Assembly: GCA_037179385.1 (NCBI GenBank)
Contig: CM074194.1
Span: 4,419,001-4,483,000, forward strand
Length of the DNA: 64,000 nucleotides
From: Holothuria scabra
Lineage: Eukaryota; Echinodermata; Holothuroidea; Aspidochirotida; Holothuriidae
Direction: 5' to 3'
Shown: in pieces, positions 22,797 through 34,700 of the stretch
Numbering within the stretch: position 1 is the first letter of the stretch
Layout of the letters: the number at the start of each line of letters is the position of its first letter
Notes under the pieces: generated by a model
Databases searched by the model: none
What the model saw: only the letters and a program-made list of their open reading frames with translations
What the model was told of the DNA's origin: nothing
Translations under genes and position numbers: made by a program

Positions 22797-25700
22797 GTAA
22801 GCGGGGTTACGGGAGAGAGAGTAATAGAGAGAGGCGGTAGGAACGGGGAGGGGGTAGCTGTCCCATTGAATAAGTTTTGGGATTATTGGATGGTGAGGTT
22901 CAATCAAGCTGCGGGCGAAAAGATGCAATTTGGTGGAACTTTATTTCGAGAAAAAAGATCGGGCCATTATTGCTAGGCAATCAAGAATATCTACTGTGCA
23001 AATACCTCAAGACCCTCTTAAAATGTCGTCGACGTGTTTGGTGTAATGGTAGAACATCCGCAGTAAGGCGGGAGATTCTGGTATGATTCGCAGTCCGAGT
23101 TACATAGAATTGAAACCTACTAACTTGAGACAATTGGAAAAGATGCTCCAAATAAGCAATGAGTAGTTGAACAATCTACCTTTTGGAAATGCAGCCTTAA
23201 CTTTCTAAACAGAAAATTTTAGACTCTTAGTTGGTCGGTTACAGTAACGTCCCAACCGGTTAGAACTTTGGTCGTTAATGTCTATTTAACCTAACCTAAC
23301 CTCCAATAGGGTGTGCATTAACTCCTTTAGAGTGTTAAATTAATCCAAGAATAATTGATTGCCCTCAAAGAAGAGTGAAAACTCACTCAAAAAAGAGTGG
23401 TAATTCACTCTTTTACAAGTGCCTGCAATAATCACTCTCTTTTTAAAGAGTGATCACTGTTGGTACTCCATCAATAGTGAAAATGAAATTTTCATAACTT
23501 GAAAAAGGTTGGCACAGTAGTGCAACATTTCTGGAGAGTAATTTGTGAATCATTTTGTCTGTAGTAAAATTTCTGTCAAGGTGAGGGGGGGGGGGATTCA
23601 AGGGGGAAATCTCTGAGGAGGGGAATGGTCCTATCCCTGGACGGCGGATGCCACCATACCTCCCTAGTACCGCCACTGGTTGCGTGTTTATCGTCCATCA
23701 TTTAATGCTGTGGTAGTGAACCTTTAAAGGCCCATTTCTCTCACCCCAAACAGTACCAATTCTCCTGAAACTCTCCTCATCCAGACACTATCTCAGTTTA
23801 TTGCTTCAATGTGAGTATAGGAAAACTCAATTTATATTATCAAAACACTCTCAGTACCGTTCATGCTATGTAATATAAGCTTTGGCACTCTGTATTGTTT
23901 GAATTAGCTGTCAATCAAAGAGCTGAACCAATTGAGAATTTTGGTACCCGGGTACCAAAATTGTAGTTTGGGTGAGAGGTCTGGCCCTTTAAGTTATTCT
24001 TTTCTTGGAAAAACTAAACCAACCAAAGGTTTCACTTATTAGAGAATATGCCTACACAAATCAAAGCATTACTTTGGCGTACTATTTGATATTTACGTGG
24101 TCAGTATTACCCGAAGTTCATAATAAATCCTGCTTAAAACAATCAACCCAAAGTATATGTGGAAGCAACGGCAAAATCCAACAATTGTCTTTTTCTCCTC
24201 AAAGCATCTTTTATGCATATTTAAGACGTCAGTATTGTATATTCAAGGAAAACAAAGCGGTGACTCCTAGTAAAGTTCACATTGGCGAAAATAAATATTG
24301 TCGTATAACTATCAAGAGCCATTCATAAAACAGGAGTGTACTACATTACTTTTTTGGGATTGGGGAGGGGGTGAGCTTCCTTTATTTTTGGGGTGAGGGA
24401 TGCTCTTGACCTTTAAATTTGAATGTGAACATAATTTTTTTTGGAAAATGCCTAAGTTTTAACATTTTTTTTTGAAATCATGCAAAATTTGATACGAAGT
24501 CATATGTAACATGGACGACAAATATATCCATCAAAGACAAATGAACATCTATTGTTATCTACATAAATTTATTTGCACAGGTCCTGTCACAAATGTTTTA
24601 CTAAACTTCTTCAGCTACCGTTTATTGGGAACTGTAGGAGGATTCTTAGTTGGGCTTGGATATATCTTGACAGGCCTTTTCGCTTCTTCCTCTTTTCATC
24701 ACATAATTTTTTCCATCACTTCAGGTAAGATCATTGAATATTTGATTTGCAACTTTAAATTTTTGATTTTTGTCGTTTTTGATTCTATAAATTACATCCA
24801 CGATGACTGCATGTGACAGGTAACTCGCTCTGAACATAATTAACCAACCAGTACATTACATTCATATATTGATTTATCACTACCACGGATTAGATGTTGG
24901 GCATTCTTCTGGTAAATTATGAATCATTTTCTTTTGGCTACCGAAGTGAAGCCTGTCGAAAACGCACTGTTCAGATTAGTATGTAGCTTTTTGTGACCTT
25001 TGGATAGAAACTTTCAAGGAGAGTTAAAAGGTCTCATCATGTTTTGATATGTTATAGGCCTATGGGTGCACAAATCTGGTGTCTTCATTTACTGATATAT
25101 CGAGAAAAAACAGGTCAGGTTTGAATGGAAGTTTCACCACACTGTGTAGACTTGGTTCCTCTTTTAAATGAAAATTAAATATTTGCTTAAACATAAAGTT
25201 GCTGTCATTATTGATCCAGTATTTTTTAGTCATTTTAGGTTGGTTTCTTCCTCGTACCTCTTCATCTCTTAAAGTGCAGGAGCAGTCATCCCAAATTGAA
25301 GAAGCGTAGTAGACTGTCCAATTTCATGATTGGCTGTTGGGAGTCATGTGACAATGTTTTTTCTCTTCAAATGTGAAATTTACCAGAAATAAATGCTTGC
25401 TTTACCTTGAATATGCAATAGTACAGTCATAAAATGTAATTAAAGATACTTTGAAGAGAAATAAGATGAAAACTGAGTTATTCAGCTTTATCTTCAAAAT
25501 AAGTTTGGAGAGACTGCTCTTTGCCTTTAAGTAGTCTTTATCGCTGTCATTCTTCATGTGAATTTCAAATTTTAGGGGATCTCTATTTTGGGTCCAGTCG
25601 GTCAGTTGTTCATGGTGGACGCCGCCGGGTAGTAGTACAGATCTTTCAAATTAAGACCAAATCTATCGTCACCAGAACATCAAAGCTTTGTCTCTTTTCA

Positions 25701-28700
25701 TGTGAATAACTCGCTGCACTGTAATATCAAAGTGTTATGGGGTGTTCATTTCTGAGGTGTGGGCGTACCAAGGTTCTACTTTAACCAATTGTTTAGGAGA
25801 TGAGCCATAAAACCCAATCCGATTAAATAACAAAATCAGGTGAACCGGTGAAAGCTTGGTAATGTCAAACCGCCAGAATGTACTTTTCGAGAGCAGTTAA
25901 CCAGCACAGAGTTCGTAAAAGAGGACGACATACTGTATGCGCACCTTTTTTACCAGGGAAATTGGTACCAAAAAAGACCTATTTTCATGGTGACACTTGC
26001 AGGTCATTTTGGAGTTAGATAAGATTTAATGATACACCAAAATTTTTGATATATGTATAGTGTCATACAATTCAAATACGTTGCAATTCCTCCCGTTTAG
26101 TCGCCTCTTACGACAGGTGGCGATGCTGTGGGCACATTCTACGAACCCCAGCCCACGGAGGTCATTTGGGGGGAAAAGCGTACACCTTGTGGTGGCTTGT
26201 AACCACTCATTTTTTAACAACTGAACAAAATGTAAAAACTAGTTCAAAATTTAATAACTTGATCTAAATGTAACATGCCCAAAATGTTGAATCAAAGAGG
26301 CGTTTATTTAATGACGGGGCCGGGGATATCACATTTGGAATCTACAGATCCTATTTACCAGGTTTCCCGCCACCCGAATTTCTTGGGCTGTCATTTGCCT
26401 ACCATACAAGATTTTTGTAGATCTCATACAGACACCAACCAGAATGCAATGTGTTCATACTCGCGAATGGAGGCCGTCTAACGGTTCTAGTGACCTTAAC
26501 GGAGAACCACCTAAATTTTAGCAACTCTCTGATACAAGTAACAGGTAGAAGATGGTGAATGACGAGATTTGCGCATTTCAGAAAAGGATATCAGTGTTGA
26601 AAATTTATTCAGGTAAAAATTAGTAATGGATATGCACTGTTTGACAACGTTTTTCTTGATTGGCTGTTGCCGTTGTATTGTATTGATTGTATTCTTTGTT
26701 CGGGTTAGGGATTAGTTTAAGAATTAGGGTTACGTTAGCCAGTTAGACAGTGCGCATCGCCCCAAAATTAGTGATGGGAGGTGAGGGAAGAAATGTTCAT
26801 GCTACAAGCTCGTGGTGTGTGGTTAATGTTTGAATGTTCAGTGTGTCTCTTCAAACTTTTCCTCTTCCTCGAACCCGTGAATCGGGCCCCGACTGAGTGA
26901 TTTTCCCCCGACTGACTTCGAAGGTGAAGAGGTGCCTCTGCCCGGCCCCCCTTAAAGCACGCTACTGGTTCTCAGTATTGTTCGATGGCAGTGCTTATTA
27001 CGGTTCCGCAGTTCAACCGGATCACCTGTATGCGAATGCATCGCATGATCACCAACAAAGCAAGTTTATACATCCAGATCAGAAGAGTTGTAACTTACCT
27101 ATCATCTTGGCTAATGAGGTTGAAGGATAGAGAGAGATAACTACGTAGTGTTTTGTTTTTCTTCTTCCTCATCAGAGAGCTCTCTTCCCAGTCCTATCAT
27201 AATTGTCAACAAAATAAACAGTTTAAAATTTCTCACCAAACTCCCCTCTCTTAGCTCGAGGGGCGGACGAATTTTTTCGCCCAGCTCATCTCTACAAAAA
27301 ATCAACTGAGGGGCGGCAGCCTAAAGGGGGTTGCAGCCACAGAGGCTCTACGCAGGCTACCTCTTTCTTTGGTTAGATAAGTGCGCAGCTAGTAGGTCTT
27401 TTTCCTTAGAGTACGGTTGCTCGAAGGAACTGTTTTAAATTTGTCTTACAATATTGCTAACTCTAATCATATCGCCAAGTACAACCACCAATAAAAAATC
27501 TAATGTGAGAATATTTACAAAATGCACAAAAAAAAAAAAAACCCTTGGGTTGAGGTTAGTTATTTAGATGCGGAACGAGTTTCTTCTACGCATGGCACAT
27601 ATTTGACTTTCCATCGAAATCTCGAAATGGCCTTTTAAGCCACGGTAGCATTTGATATCATCAACTGCATTTTATGTCGTACGTCTGATCATGTGGTCAC
27701 CGGCAAAGCAAGCACCTATTGGTGAGGGCGGTTCATGTTTCAGTTGAAACATCTAAGTCAGAAGGAAACTACGCAATTAATATTGTCCAATTTTCGCATC
27801 CGGTAGACTATAACGTTATCTTATCCGTTCTCTCTTCCTAACCCTCTGTGACGGTCTCCAATTCTGAACAAAATAAAATATAACTTTAGTTTGTCGCTCT
27901 TGTTACAGTTGTAAAATGCTTGATTACGAAAAGAAATCAGCCGTTCAATGTTTTCGTAAACAACGCCTAAATTTTTACCTCAATAGATTTCTCGGATGTT
28001 CAAATCGTAAGGAAGGAAGAGTAACGACCATGTGGGGTGTGATCATTATTCCGAAGGGTCGTTATACCGAAGGGTCGTTATTCCGAATGAAACATAAGGG
28101 TCATTATTCCGAAGGTTCGTTATTCCGAATAAAGATTAAGGGTCGTTATTCCGAAGGGTCGTTATTTCGAATAGAGAATAAGGGTCGTTATTCCGAAGGT
28201 TCGTTATTCCGAATACAGGATAGGGTTCCGTTATTCCGAACAGAGGTTGTCGTCAACTTTTCTTCTTCCTTCGCACCATTAACGACTACGTTTATTGACG
28301 TTTCGGTGAGGGGGGACCGTGTGGTGGTCAACTTGTAATTGAGTGGGTCTGTAAGGTGCATATGTTGTTGTAAATAGTTTTGTAAATATTTGTATATATA
28401 GTCTTATTACTGTAATAAACATAACTTTCTGTAAATAGTTTTGTAAATATCTGTATATATAGCTTAGTAACTGTAATGATAATTTTCTGTTTGATTTAAC
28501 AGTTTGTAAATAGTTTGCGTTTATGTTTCTGCCCGACCCGGTTTGAGTTTTTGTTTTTGTTTGTATGTGCCGTTTCAATGCACTCAAAAGCACACGTTTA
28601 TTGTCGTAAATTAATGTAGGATATGTTTGCATACATTTATGATCATGGTGTGAAATAAAAATAGATGAAATGAAATTAAATATTGTAGTCGCTAGAAGGA

Positions 28701-31700
28701 TGCAGGTCTTGTGGCCAAACAATGGGCGACCCAATATACCCAAATCACAAGAGTCACTGGTAAGAAAATCTCCCTATGCGCACATAAGCTCATTTCGGAC
28801 TGACAGTCGATAGTACGTTTTGGAGGGGGGTGGGTGACCAGATTTACAGCCATTTTAAAGGGCCAGTCCCCTAACCTAACGCAGAAGCTGTGTCCTTGTA
28901 AATTTGGAGGGATAAAAGTCCAAATCCTCCATTCGGAATAACGAACCTTCGGAAAAACAAACCTTCGGGATAAACACCCTTCGGAATAACGAGCTTCATT
29001 CTCTATTCGGAATAACGAACGTTCGGAATAACGAACCTTCGGAATAACGAACGACAATCCACCATGTCACAGAGAACGGTAGTTGACAAAAACTATAGAA
29101 AGGGCTTTTGAGAAACCCATACAGTCGTTCCAAGGACCATGTAATTGAATATTCCTGAAGTACTATGCCCCAATGTGTAATGAAATCAGAGACATCCTTA
29201 ATTTAAATTATCTGTTTTCATGGTTAACGCCTTTTAATTTACAAACACTTACAAAGTAACAAAACCAACTAGGCACTAAATGAAAACACTGTTACAAGTC
29301 CATAAATCGGCCACTATACTTCGCATTCGCTCGTAAAAACGGGTAGTCCTAATAAAATGATGCATAAGACTGCGAATTTTGAAACTCCCAGGTCGATCTG
29401 ACCTTGTTTGGTGGAGTTACGGAAGTTAAATTTATTTTGCCATTTTTATGATGTCACCCGAAACACGGAAGTGGGTAAGAAATAGAATTTCCAGATGTTT
29501 TAGACCAAACTGAGTTTGACGGAGCAAGTTTTAGCCCTAACCCATGTCATGGCGTTCATTTTTATTTTCATAACTTTAAGAACAGAAGATATCCAAGAAT
29601 ATATATTTTAAGTGTCCAGCTTGTCATTAAAAATTGAATTATGCAATTCCCAGTCCGATCTGGTTATGTTATGCCTTTTTAAAAATATCGCGACAATCTT
29701 GGAATTTTAAAAAATGCTGTCTTACATGAATCTTCACGTTATTATATTTTGGGCAAAAATGATACATTTTGGTCAGTTAGTTACTTAGATGGATTTCTAT
29801 CATTATACAGCCCAGCTTCCAACCAATTGGTCGTTAAATTTTGGACTAACATCCATCAGTCCATAGTTTTTACAATTCGGGGAGAAAATTGTTATATTTT
29901 GGGAAGAAACTTGTGACATTTCGGGGAGAAATAGTTGTTACGGGTCAGTTGTCACGGAATGGGTCGTATAGGACTTTCTTATCAGTACACTGCTAAAAAT
30001 GCGTGTAAAATGATAGTTAAAAGAAAGAAAAACATGTGAATTCCTTCTGCAAATGCAGAAGGGTTCTGATGAATTCCTTTGTTTTTACTGTAAAGTTACA
30101 AGCATTTTTTGACAGTATACCCAAGAAAACCAAAGTTCTGTGCACGCACAGTGCTTGGAATCGAATTTTGTGACATAACTAAATTTCTCGTTGCAGAAAA
30201 GGGAAACCCTGTACGTTGTAGTATTGATGGACTGTTTTACCAAATTTGTTAATGTGTCCTCGATGCCAAGTCAAAAAGCACAGGAAGACCCCTTCCCGCC
30301 TAAATATTGAGAATTACATCAGAGAAGTGGACTGCGCTCGCAATTTTATACGAATTGATTGCCTTCGTAGCAGACTGCGGGACTTATTCCTTGTTTAATC
30401 ATATCCCAACCTTATACATTCTGAGGTTGTAGGACTCAGTATCAGATTCTCCTATAGCACAGGATTCCGCCTCAAATTCGCTCAGCACAAAATTCAGCCT
30501 AACATTTCGAAGCTTCCACAGAATTCTGCCTTATATTCGAAACTGGAATGTAAGGAATTTATGTGGGACTAAATGTGGGACTTTGAGGCTCAACGTGAGG
30601 CTGAATCCTGTGCATGCTGTTTAAAACTTGTTGAAGTCGGACCGGGAGGTTGATCGGAAAAATTTGGGGTTTTTCGCGCAGATGTATCTCCTTGAAGGGA
30701 GCAGAATTCTTTGTAACCCGCGTAGCCGACGTGGCTTTTTTCAGCTCATTACCCCAAAAAGTTTAACCAACGGCAACCTGAAGGGGTTTCAGTCACAAAT
30801 TTAACCCTTTACCGTTGTTTGGGTCCTTTTGGACCCATGCGGAGAGCTCGGCTGTCACACATCTTTACTGTTTCACGCGGAGCTCGAAACTGCGAGTAGC
30901 TGCCCGAAAATTCGGCCACAGCAACGAGAGAGACAATAGTTTAAGGTCACGGGGTCAATGGCCTATGGAAGCCGATGCGGGGCGGGCTACGTCCGCTTTT
31001 CCGCCCACTCCCGAGGCGCGCAAATATGCCCCGATCGGAGCACAACGGTAAAGGGTTAAGCTTTACGCAGTCTGAATTCTTTCCTGAGTATTCGTTTGAT
31101 TTCACAGTGACTCTCTCTGACAGAGATTCGAAAGGCTTAGGAAAAATGTGTCATCGACAGTTCTCAGCAAAGCGTTTCTGCACCGTACACTGTTAAAAAA
31201 TTTCTCTGTAAATTTACATAATTTTTATGGCAAATTTTTTTCCAACCAAATAATGTTTTTTTTACAGCCAGACTGTAATCATGAAAAAACATTAAGATTT
31301 GTTTTTTCTTTACAGTTTTTGCATGTAAATTAGTTTACAAAAGTCTACTGTAAAATCGAATTACAGAATTTTCTGTTTTGTTTACCTTAATTTTATGTGA
31401 ATTTACAGCCTTCTGTTTTCATTCCCGACGTTTTAATATTTATTATAATATCGCTTTTTTACCTTTCATATGTTATTACGTAACATACACTTCACCATTA
31501 CGTAGATCAGGTATTTGCTTATCAACTAATGTGTCGTTATGAAGTTGTTTTCAATCAAAACACATTGAGGATGCTTTGTTGTCATATTGCTGTCAAGTAG
31601 ACTGCTATCTCTAGGAACTTTGTAATTGGAAAGTCACATTTTTTGTACAATATAATAATTGTTTTTAAAATAAATATGACAAAGAATGCAAATACATTGT

Positions 31701-34700
31701 TTGCAAACATTTCCAGACAAGGTAAACAATAAGTTTATCACTTCCTGATTAAAAAACGCCAAAGAAGATATTATTCAAAGCAACAGCAATCCTTTTGTTA
31801 GGAAAATGCCTACAAAATAGGCTCCACCCATTTATGCAAAATGAGATTTACTTCATAAAGTGGTAAATTTACAGACTCTTTCAAGTAAATTTGTGAAACG
31901 TTTTTAATTTGCTCCGATCAAGTGCATGAGCGCCTGTGGCGATGAGGTGACATCAGTATACCAATTGTCAGTGCTCTGAAATTAGGGCCTTACAATTTCT
32001 TTTTACTTAAAAATGTGTGACAAAACACCAGTTGTATGATATTAATAACTAAGAACGTAATAACTAAGTATGCTTTTATAATAAATGTAAGTTAATTTTC
32101 AAATAGGGCCATAAATTTGCCAAAAATGTTTTTTTTAAACTGAAACTTCGCAGAACGATGCATGTTATATATTGAAAATTTTCTGGCTATTTCTTATTTG
32201 TTTGTTTGGGCTTATTTTTGTTTCTTTTTCAGCTTAAAAACAAAATGAATGTTTGTTAAATGACAGTATATTTATGTGAAATCAGAAAAATACAAAATAC
32301 TGTTAAAATTTCTGTAAATTTACAGAAAAAGTTTTACAAAGCAGTAAAATATAGTTAAAAAAGCAGACAGAAATGGTTTTTCAAATAAACAGAAAATACA
32401 TGTTAAACAACCTTTTTTTATTGTAGCAATACAAAGTGTCTGTAAAGATACAGAAAATCTCTATTAAAAGTAAAATACAAAAAGTTTAAGTTAAAAAAAG
32501 TCTGTAAATTTACAGAAATTTTTAACAGTGTAAGGTTAATTTTCACAACATGTACGGATTTAGTATTTATCCTGGTGATCAGATGCTAAAAAAGAAGGCA
32601 TGCTAACTAGTCTCTACATGACTAAAGAACCTTATTCAAAGATAGAGAAAGAATTTGCACGTTTTACAGGTAGGTTCTACGAGAAATTATTTCAGGTTGT
32701 CACTTAAAGTCGAGGTGAGCCGATTAGTAGCGGTTTTTGAGGCACCAAGAAGTTTGACCTTCTTTAATGTGTTATGCACTCAAATCTGAATGACAAGCAC
32801 ATTTTTATATTTGTTAGAAATGAGATCCCTGTGATAATCTTGAAGTTGTATTTTGAAACAATGTTTCATCCGAAGGAGATATGAACTAAAGCCCCAAAAT
32901 GATTGAGATGCATTACTGGGCATCTATAGTCTCCCAAAATGGGAAGACTATTGGACATTTTTTGTTGGATAACGCAATTGCCCATTAGAAGGACACTACA
33001 GACTGACTAACGTTTAGCCAATGCGTGTGTTCACGAATATTGGTCAATATGATGCTTCATGAAAGAAGTGTTGGTTCACTCTTAAAAAATGTTGGGCAAA
33101 ATTTTACCCAACGTTGGGCTCGTATACCACCACACCAACTTCTGGGCAAATTGTGTCCAACAAATGAGCAAATATATTTACCCATATATTTGGCAAAAGT
33201 TTGCCCGTTTTCTGGGTAATTTATTTTTCCCATTTGTTGGGTAACAGTTTTTACTCAACCTTGGGGCAAACTTTACCCAGATGTTGGTGTGGTGATATAC
33301 GAACCCAACGTTGGGTAAAAGTTGGGCATTTGGTTACTTCGAAGTCATGCATGGAGACAAACGAAGTACACAAAGGTATTTCAATGTTTTCCAAGTTACA
33401 ATACACTGAAAAATAGCATTTACACCGGCCCAAATAAAACCTAACGTAAGTCTTGGATCTGAAGTACCTTGTTCAGCGTTGCACCTCATATTTGGACATT
33501 TGTTGGGCTTCACTTCAAAGAAATAACCGAGAAACATTTAAAACTTTACCTTGAGAGTTACACGTTAGTGTACACCTGCAAAAGTATTATTGAAGGCATC
33601 TAATCCACACGAAATAAGCTTTATGGTCACAATTATTCCCGCCGCCATTGTTGTCGTTCGTCTCTTACCAGCAAGTGTCCCCGACTAATAGCAGTATTGC
33701 GTATGCTCATTTCGCATACGTCATGGACATTACCCAACTAATTGGCAATGACCTCACACGTGCCCAACCATCTCTGTGTTTGCCCAACTTAAACAAAACT
33801 TTGCCCAACGTTTACCCAGACTGTAAGTGCCCAACACGTTTTGCCCAGAATTTTTAAGAGTGTTGAAGAGAAGTGTCGAAAATACCAACTTTGGTTAAAA
33901 GTTAAAACAACTTCTGAGCAAAATCACACTGACCAACAAAAAATATCTAACACTTTTAGAATGCGGAAAGTTTACCTACGATTGGGTTAACATCAACTCC
34001 ATGCTGTGTTAACCAATGCTGGTCAAGGGTACTACCAGAAGTGTTGGTTCAGATGAAGCGTCAAAATTACCAAACTTTGGGTAATAAATTTACCAAACCT
34101 GAGCAAAGTCACATTGGCTAAAAAAAAAAGGCACAACGTTGTCAGAGTGTACACACGGGCAGACCATAAGCACTGACACATTAAGGTTATCTGGGCAGGC
34201 TTGAGATACCATTTCCTTTGAATTCCTCAGACTGGCTACCACATGGTGTCACTACTAACTACAGGCATAGCCCTCTTCGGAGAAGAGAAAACTAGCCAGT
34301 GAGCCACAGCTAGGGAAAAGGCCCTGGTGGGCTATACCCAAACCAATTGGTAAGAAACTGGGCTGTAGAACTCCCTCTAACCCTCAGTTTGAGGCCCAAT
34401 GTGTGGTGCAGGTGGCTAGATTAATAAGTGCTGCTCTCGAGTGACTAATTATACGGGCCTATCGTTCAAGAAGATGCCCCAACGACCGATATACGAAACA
34501 AATTTCCCCCTTGGCAAACTGCTTAACTAAAACCTTTAAATATCTACTACCAAATCGGTATTAATTAAAGGAACCAATCAGAGAGTCTCTTGTTTTTAGG
34601 AGTTCATGAATATGCATAACTGCACGATGCCTACGATTTCATGCGAACATGGCGTGTGGCATAATGTCAGTAGTTCAACTTTGTGTAGACAAGACTTCAT

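Larger units (their letters stand above)
22797..24580 (+). other. Intron after the first recognised exon of the SLC16-like gene
   Basis: A 1784-base GT-AG phase-1 intron. It contains a degenerate tRNA-Gly-like SINE head (23035-23105), a partial CACTCTT-type repeat (23306-23465), a poly-G run at 23584-23593, a GGCCCAATTC-type MITE (23722-23993) and part of a dispersed repeat at 24180-24345. Confidence 0.8.

Noticed and set aside
27916..28338. Frame encoding repeated EGSLFR peptide units
   Set aside because: The peptide repeat is the translation of the fold-back element's left arm; the mirror frame at 28692-29057 reads the right arm.
28279..28743. 154-codon minus-strand frame
   Set aside because: It lies in the centre of the fold-back element and is low in complexity, with repeats from the 61-bp duplication.
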